Program-made: the position numbers and the translations under genes
Source of the DNA: Chryseobacterium gilvum
Lineage (GTDB): Bacteria > Bacteroidota > Bacteroidia > Flavobacteriales > Weeksellaceae
Direction of reading: 5' to 3'
Length of the DNA stretch: 64,000 bases
Assembly: GCF_025628965.1 (NCBI RefSeq)
Contig: NZ_JAOTEN010000001.1
Location: forward strand, 682,001 to 746,000
Part shown: piece by piece, positions 34,159 through 43,841 of the stretch
Layout: each line of letters opens with the position of its first letter
Numbering within the stretch: the first letter of the stretch is position 1
The notes under the pieces: generated by a model
Seen by the model: only the letters and a program-made list of their open reading frames with translations
What the model was told of the DNA's origin: nothing
The model's database searches: none

Positions 34159-35846
34159 GCACGATAGACTGGACCGTTCTCATTTTTACCCTTGTCGCAG
34201 TAGTAGTCTATGGCGTTTTGATCGGTCGTGGCCAGAAAAGCAACGAAACCTATCTGAAAGCCGATAATAAAATGCCTTGGTACATTGTGCTTACAGGGAT
34301 TATGGCAACGCAGGCAAGTGCCATTACATTTCTTTCAGCGCCGGGACAGGCTTATACAGATGGGATGCGTTTCGTTCAGTACTACTTCGGTTTGCCTTTG
34401 GCGATGATTGTGATCTGTATTACTTTTATACCGATTTTTCAGCGCTTGAATGTTTATACTGCCTATGAGTATTTAGAAAACCGTTTCGATAAAAAAACAC
34501 GGGTACTCACTTCATTGCTTTTCCTTTTCTCAAGAGGCTTATCAACCGGAATCAGCATTTACGCTCCAAGTATCATCTTGTCAAGCGTTTTAAACTGGAA
34601 TATTTATGCGACCAATGTTTTAACAGGCGGCATTCTGCTGATTTATACCTATGTCGGCGGTGCCAAAGCGATTGCTCATACCCAAAAACTACAGTTTCTC
34701 ATTATTTTGGGAACCATGGCTTTTGCAGGATATCTGCTGATTCAAAATATGCCGAACGGAATTGGCTTTAAGGATGCGCTTTATCTGGCGGGGAAATCGG
34801 GGAAGCTCAATGTAATCACCACAGAATTTAACTGGAAAGATAAGTACAATATCTGGAGCGGCTTAATTGGCGGCTTTTTCCTTGCACTTTCTTATTTCGG
34901 TACCGACCAGAGCCAGGTTGGGAGATATATTACGGCGAAGGACAACACCAATGCAAAAATGGGCTTGCTGCTGAACGGGCTGGTTAAGATCCCAATGCAG
35001 TTTGCGATTCTCCTGATTGGTGCTTTGCTGTTCGCATTCTTTTCCCTTAAACCGGCTCCGATTTATTTCAACGAACATTCTTATCAACATTTAAAAGAAG
35101 CAAAACCCGAACAGGCTGCTGTATTTGAAAAAGAGCATCAGGATTTACAAATGAAATTCAATGCAGAATCGAAAGAAATTTTACAATTAAAAGAAACTCA
35201 ATCTCCTAGACTTAACAAAACAATTCAGGATTTTAAAAATACACAAACCCAGGTAAAAACTCTTCACGGAAGGGTAGAGGAAGCAATCAACCATTCAAAC
35301 TATAATGCGGAGAAAACGGATACCAATTACATTTTCCTGTATTTCGTAAAAAATACTTTACCTGTAGGGGTAACCGGTTTACTATTTGCTGTCATTTTCC
35401 TGGCCAGTTGGGGGTCAATTTCCGCAGCGCTGAATTCTCTTGCCGCCTGCTCATTAAAGGATGTTCATTTAATATTCAGAAAAGAAATTCCGGATGATAA
35501 AACCGAATTGAAATACAGCCGCCTCCATACTTTAGCCTGGGGTATTTTCTCAATCGGTGTCGCTATGTTTGCAACACAGATGGGTTCCCTTATTGAAGCG
35601 GTCAATGTATTGGGTTCTCTTTTCTACGGCCCGATATTGGGGATTTTTCTGGTCGCATTTTACTTTAAAAAAATCAATGGGAAGAATGTATTCATTGCTG
35701 CAATTTTATCAGAAATCGCGGTTATTGCCGTTTATCAGTTCGATATTGTTTCTTTCCTTTGGCTTAACGTAATCGGAGCAGCGGCAGTTATTATATTTTC
35801 GGCAATCGGATTACTGTTTTATAAACCGAAAAACGTAAATTCGTAA
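34155..35846 (+). CDS. Sodium:solute symporter (SSS family)
   Basis: The 563-residue protein belongs to the SSS (SLC5-like) family: about thirteen helices, with QASAITFLSAPGQAYTDG early and SKDVHLIF after the insertion. A long soluble insert (about residues 305-390, rich in Glu, Lys and Gln and coiled-coil-like) lies between helices 8 and 9, unusual in plain symporters. The substrate is unknown, but neighbours suggest a sugar or amino sugar released or modified by the PIG-L protein. It overlaps the small membrane protein gene by four bases and precedes DUF2911 by 34. Confidence 0.9.
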   Translation: MSTIDWTVLIFTLVAVVVYGVLIGRGQKSNETYLKADNKMPWYIVLTGIMATQASAITFLSAPGQAYTDGMRFVQYYFGLPLAMIVICITFIPIFQRLNVYTAYEYLENRFDKKTRVLTSLLFLFSRGLSTGISIYAPSIILSSVLNWNIYATNVLTGGILLIYTYVGGAKAIAHTQKLQFLIILGTMAFAGYLLIQNMPNGIGFKDALYLAGKSGKLNVITTEFNWKDKYNIWSGLIGGFFLALSYFGTDQSQVGRYITAKDNTNAKMGLLLNGLVKIPMQFAILLIGALLFAFFSLKPAPIYFNEHSYQHLKEAKPEQAAVFEKEHQDLQMKFNAESKEILQLKETQSPRLNKTIQDFKNTQTQVKTLHGRVEEAINHSNYNAEKTDTNYIFLYFVKNTLPVGVTGLLFAVIFLASWGSISAALNSLAACSLKDVHLIFRKEIPDDKTELKYSRLHTLAWGIFSIGVAMFATQMGSLIEAVNVLGSLFYGPILGIFLVAFYFKKINGKNVFIAAILSEIAVIAVYQFDIVSFLWLNVIGAAAVIIFSAIGLLFYKPKNVNS

Positions 35847-35880
35847 ACGAACAAAATAAGAACAAATAAATAAAAACAGT

Positions 35881-36399
35881 ATGAGAACAATGATTAAATC
35901 TGTAACTATGGTTTTGGCTGCCATGACGATTTCAGTAAACGCTTTTGCACAGGACACTAAAAAACCTGCGAGTCCTCCCGCTACTGCGACAGGAAAGATT
36001 AAAGATGCAACTATTACCATTGCCTACAGCAGTCCTTCTGTGAAAGGGCGTACCATCTGGGGCGGTTTGGAAGCGTATGATAAAGTTTGGCGCGCAGGTG
36101 CCAATGAAGCAACTACTTTCGAGACGGATAAAGATATTACTGTTCAGGGTAAAAAACTGCCTAAAGGTAAATATAGCTTTTTCTTAATCCCTAAAGAAAG
36201 CGGAACCTGGACTGCGATTTTTAACAAAGAGCCAAAACAATGGGGCGCTTATAAATACGAACAGGCTAAAGATGCTTTACGTGTTGATGTGAAAACAAAA
36301 GCGTTACCAGAAAGACAGGAAACCTTAATGTATAAAGTAAATAATAACGGATTTACCATGAATTGGGATAAAATCTCAGTTCCTGTAGAGATCAAATAA
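35881..36399 (+). CDS. DUF2911 exported protein (second paralog)
   Basis: A 172-residue DUF2911 protein with a signal peptide ending in VNAFAQ. It shares with the 19736-20341 protein the blocks [32 protein letters not shown] and [13 protein letters not shown]. It lacks the Lys-rich tail of the other. It is the last gene of the PIG-L/small protein/symporter/DUF2911 operon, and a terminator follows 20 bases later. The function of DUF2911 is not known; conserved linkage to sugar uptake is worth testing. Confidence 0.85.
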   Translation: MRTMIKSVTMVLAAMTISVNAFAQDTKKPASPPATATGKIKDATITIAYSSPSVKGRTIWGGLEAYDKVWRAGANEATTFETDKDITVQGKKLPKGKYSFFLIPKESGTWTAIFNKEPKQWGAYKYEQAKDALRVDVKTKALPERQETLMYKVNNNGFTMNWDKISVPVEIK

Positions 36400-36418
36400 A
36401 TGTAAATAAGAAAAATTA

Positions 36419-36444
36419 AAATCCCGTTCATCCGGGATTTTTTT
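36419..36444 (+). terminator. Terminator of the PIG-L operon
   Basis: Eight-base stem (36419-36426 with 36433-36440), six-base loop, T run to 36444. Confidence 0.82.
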
Positions 36445-36646
36445 GTTTACAATTTGAAAAATGCATCCAGGATGACTGTGAGATAATTTCAGTGATATTG
36501 ACTGTCTGCCTGCAATAGTTTTAAAGCAAGCTCTTGTTAAATATTAAAAAAACCTTTGCCGATGTTGTGTGCCGAATGATTGTATTATCTCATCCGGCTG
36601 AGAACTTTAAATAGAAATGAACGGGAACTGTAAGAAATAATTGTAA

Positions 36647-37129
36647 TCATCGAACAAGCATCCAAATTCCAACGCCAATGCCGGCGTAAACAAGTATGGT
36701 GATAATATCTGCAATGGGTTGCGAAAAGCGTTTTTCTGCAATGGTTTCAGCTTCAATCTGATTTTTGTGTAATTTCAGGACTTCCTGAGGTTTATTTGCC
36801 GAATGCGCAACCAGACTGTCACCCACCCATTTATCAACGATTATTTTATACACTCTGCCATCGGCCTTAATTTTATAATTTTTAGTTGGCTGAAGCTCAT
36901 TCTGGATATTGATGGGAATAGGTTGTTTCTTATTAATCGTTGGCTTTGATTTATTGCTTTGAGTTTCGGCTGCCGTATCGTTGCGTTGAGACGAAGCACT
37001 GTTTCCATCAACAGCTCTCATCTTTGAGCGCTCGTTTTCGAGCGGAATATCCGCTTGCTTTTTACGTTGGTAAGTATAGCAGCTCGTGACAACACATGAC
37101 AATATAATGTAATAAAGATATTTTCGCAT
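36647..37129 (-). CDS. Lipoprotein with C-terminal membrane helix, unknown
   Basis: The 160-residue protein starts with a lipoprotein signal (IILSCVVTSC). A polar linker with many Asn, Gln and Lys follows, then a small strand-rich domain (YKIKADGRVYKIIVDKWVGD) and a C-terminal hydrophobic helix (ILVYAGIGVGIWMLV). A lipid anchor together with a second membrane anchor is odd. The short domain resembles the repeated 'YKV..DG..Y' modules of other Bacteroidota lipoproteins. I do not recognise a function. It diverges from the phosphatase gene 340 bases away. Confidence 0.6.
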   Translation of the reverse strand: MRKYLYYIILSCVVTSCYTYQRKKQADIPLENERSKMRAVDGNSASSQRNDTAAETQSNKSKPTINKKQPIPINIQNELQPTKNYKIKADGRVYKIIVDKWVGDSLVAHSANKPQEVLKLHKNQIEAETIAEKRFSQPIADIITILVYAGIGVGIWMLVR

Positions 37130-37390
37130 AAGTCAAATTTAAGAATTAAACCTATTATTTTAGTATTTTCTTTGAAGGATTTAGTTTTTCCAGAAAAAAT
37201 TGTCCGAATTTTAAGGTATCAATATTTGTATTTAAGTAAGCAAGTATTTTGCATTGAGGCGAATCTTAGATTTAATCCGGGTCGTCACGATAACTGTTGA
37301 TCAAATTGAATTTACATCTAAAGTTTACATTGATAAGTAATGTATGGAGGGCTGCAATGAAATAATTTTAAACATAATATTTAAGCATAA

Positions 37391-37436
37391 TGTAACAGTT
37401 CAGTAACAGCAGTGTAATATGGAGCATTTAGTTTTG
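37391..37436 (+). promoter_or_regulatory. Possible Pho box and promoter of the phosphatase gene
   Basis: Three 7-base units spaced exactly 11 bases apart, TGTAACA (37391), AGTAACA (37402) and TGTAATA (37413), are followed by a -7 box TAGTTTTG at 37429-37436. No -33 TTG/TTTG is present. PhoB in E. coli binds 7-base direct repeats with 11-base period and replaces the -35 element, so the layout fits a phosphate-starvation operator. The rest of the 37130-37469 gap shows no other feature. Confidence 0.6.
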
Positions 37437-37469
37437 GGAGATCAAAAAATCTAATCCAAACCATTCTTT

Positions 37470-40223
37470 ATGAAACATTATTTACTCCTGCTGTGTTGCG
37501 TTTTTACGCAATTGTGTTTAGGACAAGCTTTAGTTCCGTATTTGCAAAATCCGACACCCAATTCGATGATCGTGAACTGGAAAACCTCTTCCAATAACGA
37601 AACCATCGTATATTATGGGACGTCATCAAATAATCTAAGCGTGACTGTAACGGGAACCACCAATATTTTTTCTGATACCGGCTACAATAATAATTATTAC
37701 TATCATACCGCAAAGATTACCAACCTTCAGCCCAATACAAAATACTACTATAAAATTAAAACAGGAAGTACAGAGTCTTCCGTTTATAACTTCCGCACCC
37801 TTCCTTTACCGGGACAGCCCGTAACTGCAGACGGAAAAATAAGATTTCTCATCATGGGAGATAATCAGATTAAAAATGAGCCGAGATATGATTCTCTGAA
37901 CCTTCACGCGTATAAAAAAATAAAGCAACGCTTTGGGATGGCGGCAGATCCTTCAGATAATGTGGCCCTTACTTTTATGGTGGGAGATCAGGTTGATGTA
38001 GGAACGCTTGACCATTATGAAAATGTTCATTTTAAGAAAAATCAAAAGCTTTCACCCTATCTTCCTATTCAAACCACCGTCGGTAATCATGAGACGTACG
38101 GAACGTTAGGAATGAGCTCTTATTATGCGCATTTCTATATTGATGAACTGAATTATAAAAATATCAGCTCAGGAAATGAAAACTATTATGCACAGCAAGC
38201 CGGAAATGTTCTTTTTGTAAGTTTAAGTTCAGAACATACCGGGGCTGCACAGCAAACCTGGCTTCAGCAGATTCTTACTGCCGCTGCTACGGATAATACC
38301 GTCCAGTGGATTATTTCTTTAAGCCACAGACCTTATCAGGCTGAGCAATATGTTGGAGATATTTCAACCTGGGTAAGAAATACTGCAGTGCCTATGTTGA
38401 CAACCTCAGATAAATATTTAATGCATATCGGCGCTCACCATCACCTGTATCACAGAGGACAGCTTAAAAATTCGCCTAACTATCAGATTATTTCCGGCGG
38501 AACGGCGTGGGATCAGTATTGGGGAATGTCTAATGAGCAGGATTTTGACGATGTGCAGAAAACCCTTACGGACTGGACGTACCAGATTATTGAAGTAGAC
38601 GTCATCAATGGCAAAGTAGATGTCGAAAGCTATTCAATCGGAAGTATTTATAATCAGAAGAACAGTGTTACCGTTGACAGTTTTCATCGCTATAAAAACC
38701 TTGCAAAACCCACAAAACCTTCAGTAACAAATGTATTCACAGCACCCGTTACACTGCCTTTGGTACTCAACGGAAGCACCTTCTCAACCACTACAGCAGA
38801 ACTTTTAAATACAACACAATTTCTTATTAGTAAAACCGCAGACTTTTCGGTTATCGACAAAGAATTCTACCGTGATTATGAAAACTGGTTCGGTAAAGAA
38901 GGGACAGGAAATCCTAATGTTACTAAAAACCTAAATGCGGGAGTAGATATTACAAAAGCAACCATCGCAGCCAATTCTATTACCAATGGCGTATATTATG
39001 TAAAAGTACGTTACAGAGACCGGAATCTTGAATGGAGCGACTGGAGTGATGTAAAACAGTTTGAGGTAACGGGAAGTGTCGTGTCTAATCCTGCACTGGT
39101 TTTAAACAAAACAGAATATCTTCAGAACGAGGCAATTCTCACCACCTTCACAGACGGGCCCGGAAATCAACAGGACTGGGTGGGAATTTATAAGAAAGGT
39201 CAAAATCCTGCTTCCGTAACTTCACAGGCATATAAGTATACCAATGGGCAAACCTCCGGAGCTGCCAATTTTACCAATGGATTGCCCAATAAAGGACAAT
39301 ATTTCGCAGGTTTTTTTGCCAATAACGGGTATACCGAGATTACCGCAAGAAAAAATTTCTATGTAGGGCCGAAAGTAGTGCTTCAAACAACGGCAGATTC
39401 ATATCCTGTTGGTGGAACAGTGGTTGTGAATTATAACAACGGTCCTAATCTTACGAATGACTGGATCGGAATTTACAAAATGGGGCAGGTTCCAGGATCA
39501 GCCAACCCTTCTGCCATGTGGAGCTATGTAACCACTGCTGCAGGAACTAAAAACTTTACGGGTTTACCGAAAGGATATTATTACGCGACTTATCTTCTAG
39601 AAGATGGTTATACCCAAATTGGAGAAAAAGTATTTTTTAAAGTTGGAGATATCGTTACTGATCTCTGGCTCAACAAACCGGTGTATACGTTGGGTGAAAA
39701 TATTACCGCTTCCTGGACTGATTCTCCGGGAATTATCAAAGACTGGTTAGGAATTTATCCTCAAAGCATATCAATACCCAATGATCAGTTTACCTCCTAC
39801 ACTTATTTTGACGGGATCACTCAGGGTTCGAAAACAATTACCGGGAATGTAAATGCGTTACCTACTACGGCCGGAAATTATTATATGGTCATGTTCACCA
39901 ACGATTCTTATACAGAAGTGTCGAACAGGGTTTCTTTCGAGGTGGTAGGAAATACATTAGGTACCGCCGAATCCCATAGTGCTACAGAGAAAAATGTCAT
40001 TCTTTATCCAAATCCTGCAAAACCAGGACAGCCTACTTTCATTAAAAGTGATTATCCTATTGATAAAATTCAGCTGGTATCGGCTGCAGGGCAATTGCTG
40101 TATGAAACTAAAAATGTGAATCAGCAGAAATTCTCTTTAGTGAATGAAAATTTGCCAAAAGGGGTTTATTTTGTTAAAGTATATACCAGAAAACTATTTA
40201 CGCTGAAGCTCATTATAGAATAA
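37470..40223 (+). CDS. Secreted purple-acid-phosphatase-like metallophosphoesterase (T9SS)
   Basis: This 917-residue protein has a signal peptide (residues 1-19), a fibronectin-like purple-acid-phosphatase N-domain (about 20-112) and a metallophosphoesterase domain with MGDNQ (from residue 129), GDQVD (171), GNHE (205), SHRPY and GAHHHLYHR (321). Three Ig-like repeats follow, each with a DW(V/I/L)GIY signature (near 568, 664 and 758). The end (VILYPNPAKPGQPTF, then KGVYFVKV) is a type A type IX secretion sorting domain, so it is exported and probably anchored outside. It should release phosphate from organic esters, which agrees with the Pho-like box. Confidence 0.88.
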   Translation: MKHYLLLLCCVFTQLCLGQALVPYLQNPTPNSMIVNWKTSSNNETIVYYGTSSNNLSVTVTGTTNIFSDTGYNNNYYYHTAKITNLQPNTKYYYKIKTGSTESSVYNFRTLPLPGQPVTADGKIRFLIMGDNQIKNEPRYDSLNLHAYKKIKQRFGMAADPSDNVALTFMVGDQVDVGTLDHYENVHFKKNQKLSPYLPIQTTVGNHETYGTLGMSSYYAHFYIDELNYKNISSGNENYYAQQAGNVLFVSLSSEHTGAAQQTWLQQILTAAATDNTVQWIISLSHRPYQAEQYVGDISTWVRNTAVPMLTTSDKYLMHIGAHHHLYHRGQLKNSPNYQIISGGTAWDQYWGMSNEQDFDDVQKTLTDWTYQIIEVDVINGKVDVESYSIGSIYNQKNSVTVDSFHRYKNLAKPTKPSVTNVFTAPVTLPLVLNGSTFSTTTAELLNTTQFLISKTADFSVIDKEFYRDYENWFGKEGTGNPNVTKNLNAGVDITKATIAANSITNGVYYVKVRYRDRNLEWSDWSDVKQFEVTGSVVSNPALVLNKTEYLQNEAILTTFTDGPGNQQDWVGIYKKGQNPASVTSQAYKYTNGQTSGAANFTNGLPNKGQYFAGFFANNGYTEITARKNFYVGPKVVLQTTADSYPVGGTVVVNYNNGPNLTNDWIGIYKMGQVPGSANPSAMWSYVTTAAGTKNFTGLPKGYYYATYLLEDGYTQIGEKVFFKVGDIVTDLWLNKPVYTLGENITASWTDSPGIIKDWLGIYPQSISIPNDQFTSYTYFDGITQGSKTITGNVNALPTTAGNYYMVMFTNDSYTEVSNRVSFEVVGNTLGTAESHSATEKNVILYPNPAKPGQPTFIKSDYPIDKIQLVSAAGQLLYETKNVNQQKFSLVNENLPKGVYFVKVYTRKLFTLKLIIE

Positions 40224-40246
40224 ATCAAAATCAATATATAGTGTAT

Positions 40247-40283
40247 GATCCAATTTGTAATGTTTGCAAATTGGATCTTTTAT
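40247..40283 (+). terminator. Terminator of the phosphatase gene
   Basis: Eleven-base stem (40247-40257 with 40267-40277), nine-base loop, T run after. Confidence 0.8.
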
Positions 40284-40496
40284 TATTAATCTCAATAGGT
40301 ACTTAATCCTTTTATAATCGATAGTGTTTTTAGAGTTTCTCCTCTGGAAAAACCGGTTTTAATAATATAATTTTATATTTTATAAAACGGTATGTATTTT
40401 GGTTAAAGATCATGAAAGTGCTTCAAGAATATCAACAGGTATCCATTGTAGATCATCACTCGATAATAATTCATCACCAAACAAAATATAATTAAA

Positions 40497-40912
40497 ATGA
40501 AAAATGCTTCACTTAAGACCATTGCACAAAAAATGAAAAATTTAGACTTCTGTATGATGATTACGCATGACGGAAGACAAAACCACTCAAGACCTATGAG
40601 TAATAATGGTAAGGTAGAATTTGATGGTGACTCGTGGTTTTTCACATATGAAGACAGCAACAAGTTCGCCAAATTAAAGAGGATAATAATGTCAGTCTCA
40701 TTTATCAGACAGATGATATGCTTTTTATCGATTGCTATGGTACTGCAGCGGTAGTAACTGACAAAGAAACGTTAAAAGAAAAGTGGGTTGAAGAGCTTGA
40801 GCAATGGTTTCCTGACGGTATTGAAACAGAGGGGATTTGCCTGCTGAAAGTGACCTCCAAACGCATTTCATTCTGGCACAAAGATGAAGAGGGAGAATAC
40901 ATTTCATCATAA
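40497..40912 (+). pseudogene. Frameshifted pyridoxamine 5'-phosphate oxidase-like protein
   Basis: Two frames together make one protein of about 138 residues. The first (MKNASLKTIAQKMKNLD up to SNKFAKLK) breaks at the A run 40676-40678; the second continues EDNNVSLIYQTDDMLFIDCY to ISFWHKDEEGEYISS and TAA at 40912. One extra A joins them. The whole resembles the general stress protein 26 / PNPOx-like split-barrel family, which binds FMN. As written the gene gives a truncated 85-residue product, so it is decayed, or the base is missing through error. Confidence 0.78.
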
Positions 40913-41159
40913 AAAAACATTCTGGATCATTAGAATATATAATTGCGATAAAGAAAAAGAAACACGATCAAGCTTAATTAATATTTCTGTTTTCCGAAGA
41001 AACTTCACCTATATTGCAGAATCAGCTAAAATAATAAATTAAATATCCGGAATTTTAGATACCTATCATTTGATTTTCCGGGATAGCTGCCTACAATTTC
41101 GTCGGCAGTATTATTCAGACCAATTTTGTAATTTTGCCAAATTAAACCCTAAATCAAAA

Positions 41160-43649
41160 ATGACGGATTCGGTTAAGCCCCTAAATTTTGAACAGTTAAC
41201 CAATATACTTTCCTTTGTTAACACCGCCACCGCTGTACATGTTGGTGAAAATGCAAGGATTGAATTTGCCAATAAGGCGATGTTAACCATTTGGGGACGC
41301 GGGTCCGAAGTGAAAGGTAAAGGATTAAATGAAGCAATGCCAGAATTGGCAGGTCAGCCATTTATGGAAATGTTTGCAAAAGTATGGCGCGAAGGAATCA
41401 CTATTTCAGGGAAAGACACGCCTGCAGACTTATTAATCGATGGAGTGCTCAGTACGTATTACTTTGATTTTGAGTATCGTGCTATAAAAGATGATGATGG
41501 GAGCGTTGTAGCAATATTGCATACTGCTACTGACGTTACAGAACGTTATCTGAACAGGCGGGAATTGGAAGAAGCCAGCCTGAACAAGAAGCTGCTCAGT
41601 CAGGAACAATTGTTGAATGAACAGCTTGCCGCATCCAATGCAAAACTAAATGCAATTAATGAGCAGTTGCAGAAAGGAAGGGAAGAGCTAACCCGAATTA
41701 ATTCTGAATTGGAATCGACAGTAGAAGATCGTGTAAAAGCGTTGATAGAAAGTGAAGAAAGATTCAAATCTATGGCTGATAATACCGACATCCTTATTGC
41801 TGTGCGTGATCATACAGGGCAGTTAAACTATTTTAATAAGGCATGGTGTCAGTTCACGGGAAGAAGTTCAGATCAATTACTAAATAGAGGATGGTATGAT
41901 TTGATACATCCTCAGGATAAACAAAAATTTCTTAATATTCATCAGCAGGCGTTTTCTAACAAAGTTTCCTACACCGCCGAGATGAGGCTTATGGGATCCG
42001 ACGGATCTTATCATTGGCTCCTGAAAAAAGGGACACCCCGCTTTCTTTCTGATGGAAATTTTGCGGGATATATCAGTTCCTGTGTTGATATAACTCAGCA
42101 GAAATTAAGTGAGCAACAGCTGCAGGATCTGAATGAAGAACTCGCTGCCTCTAATGAAGAATTTTCTGCCCTCAATGAAGAACTTGCCGCAACCAATGAA
42201 GAACTGGCAGAATCCAATGATGAGTTACAACTCAGTGAAACCCGGTTTCGTAACCTTATCAATCAGGCACCAGTTGCGATATGCGTGATTCGAGCTGAAG
42301 ATCTGATTGTCACAGAAGTGAATAATGGTTATTTAGAATTAGTAGGCAAAACCAGGAAACAGCTGAAAGGTCGTATGATTTGGGAAGGTGTGGCAGAAGC
42401 TGCTGAAGTATACTCACCATTGATGCAGGAAGTAATTACAACCGGTATTGCCTTTCATGGAAGAGAGCACGAGTTAGTATTGAATCGAAACGGAGTCGAT
42501 GAAACCGTATTTGTTGATTTCGTTTATGAGCCTGTTACTGATTTGACAGGTGCAGTCACCTCTATTATGGTAGTAGGAAATGATGTGACCGATAAAGTAA
42601 TCGCAAGAAATAAAATTGAAGATGCCGAAGAACGCAACCGCCTTGCTCTTGAAGCTGCAGAGATCGGTACGTATGAACTTAATTATAGAAACAATTTACT
42701 GATAGGTTCAAAGCGCTTTGATGAGATTTTTGGAGTAAGCAGCCCCATTTCGAGAGCTGAGGTGCTTAAAACCTTACATCCTTTGGATGCCCATTTAAGC
42801 GATCAGGCCCATGCTGTTGCCCAAAAAACCGGTAAACTTTTTTACGAAACCCGTATTTTACATGCAGACGGCTCTTTAAAGTGGGTCCGCTTACATGGAA
42901 ATGTTCATTATGATAGCGATGGCAACCTGAAAAAGTTACTTGGAACGGTTATCGACATCACAGGTTTTAAACAATTGCAACAACAAAAAGATGATTTCAT
43001 ATCAATTGCCAGTCATGAGCTCAAAACACCATTGACCAGCCTTAAAGCTTCTTTGCAACTTCTTGAGCGTATGAAAACGAATCCGACCGCTTTGCTGCCC
43101 CGGTTAATCGACCAATGTAACAGGAGTATGGCAAAGATTTCCCAACTGGTTGAGGAACTGCTCAATGTGACAAAAATAAATGAAGGGCAGGTAATGCTAC
43201 GTAAACAGAAGTTTCATTTAGCACAGATGGTAGAAGAGTGCCGTTCTTATGTTTTGCAAATGGGAAGCCATGAGCTTGTGGTGGAAGGGGATACACATAT
43301 TGAAATACTTGCAGATGAGAATAGAATACACCAGGTTCTCACTAATTTTATTAATAATTCCATTAAATATGCTCCGGATAGCAAACAATTATTCCTAACG
43401 ATTGAGCGTAAAGACCACTCAGTTAAAATTTCCCTTAGAGACACCGGTCCCGGAATTAAAGCAGACAAATTACCGTATCTTTTTGAACGTTATTTTAGAG
43501 TAGACCAATCAGGTGTGCAGGTTTCAGGACTAGGATTAGGCCTCTATATCAGTTCAGATATTATTGAGCGTCACGGCGGGAAAATAGGAGTTGAAAGCAT
43601 GGTAGGCGTTGGTACTACTTTTTGGTTTACATTACCAGATCAGGATTAA
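41160..43649 (+). CDS. Multi-PAS sensor histidine kinase with coiled-coil linker
   Basis: This 829-residue kinase starts at ATG 41160 (MTDSVKPLNF); upstream codons are non-coding. In order: a PAS unit (NANIEFANKA region), coiled coil, a PAS unit (NTDILIAVRDHTGQLNYFN), a long coiled coil with NEELAATNEELAESN repeats (residues about 350-375), two further PAS units, HisKA with SHELKTPLTSLKA and the HATPase (NSIKYAPDSK, LRDTGPGIK). No membrane helix or regulator partner is present. It is a paralog of the 26236-28614 kinase in layout, and is probably cytoplasmic. A -7 box TAATTTTG at 41129-41136 may be its promoter. Confidence 0.9.
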   Translation: MTDSVKPLNFEQLTNILSFVNTATAVHVGENARIEFANKAMLTIWGRGSEVKGKGLNEAMPELAGQPFMEMFAKVWREGITISGKDTPADLLIDGVLSTYYFDFEYRAIKDDDGSVVAILHTATDVTERYLNRRELEEASLNKKLLSQEQLLNEQLAASNAKLNAINEQLQKGREELTRINSELESTVEDRVKALIESEERFKSMADNTDILIAVRDHTGQLNYFNKAWCQFTGRSSDQLLNRGWYDLIHPQDKQKFLNIHQQAFSNKVSYTAEMRLMGSDGSYHWLLKKGTPRFLSDGNFAGYISSCVDITQQKLSEQQLQDLNEELAASNEEFSALNEELAATNEELAESNDELQLSETRFRNLINQAPVAICVIRAEDLIVTEVNNGYLELVGKTRKQLKGRMIWEGVAEAAEVYSPLMQEVITTGIAFHGREHELVLNRNGVDETVFVDFVYEPVTDLTGAVTSIMVVGNDVTDKVIARNKIEDAEERNRLALEAAEIGTYELNYRNNLLIGSKRFDEIFGVSSPISRAEVLKTLHPLDAHLSDQAHAVAQKTGKLFYETRILHADGSLKWVRLHGNVHYDSDGNLKKLLGTVIDITGFKQLQQQKDDFISIASHELKTPLTSLKASLQLLERMKTNPTALLPRLIDQCNRSMAKISQLVEELLNVTKINEGQVMLRKQKFHLAQMVEECRSYVLQMGSHELVVEGDTHIEILADENRIHQVLTNFINNSIKYAPDSKQLFLTIERKDHSVKISLRDTGPGIKADKLPYLFERYFRVDQSGVQVSGLGLGLYISSDIIERHGGKIGVESMVGVGTTFWFTLPDQD

Positions 43650-43778
43650 TTGAACAATTTTTTACGTACAATTGATGATTTGCATCTTAAAGCGTAAATT
43701 TTAACACTGATACTTCATATTAACAATTCTATTGATCATTTAAGAATATTTCTGTATTGTTTTATAGATAATATTCAG

Positions 43779-43810
43779 TTTGGTTTACTGTGAAAAGTTC
43801 AATATATTTG
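43779..43810 (+). promoter_or_regulatory. Promoter of the YaiO-like gene
   Basis: TTTG at 43779-43782, 20 bases, TATATTTG at 43803-43810, about 30 bases before the start at 43842. Confidence 0.7.
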
Positions 43811-43841
43811 TTTTATATAGTATAATTAATTATAATCTTCA

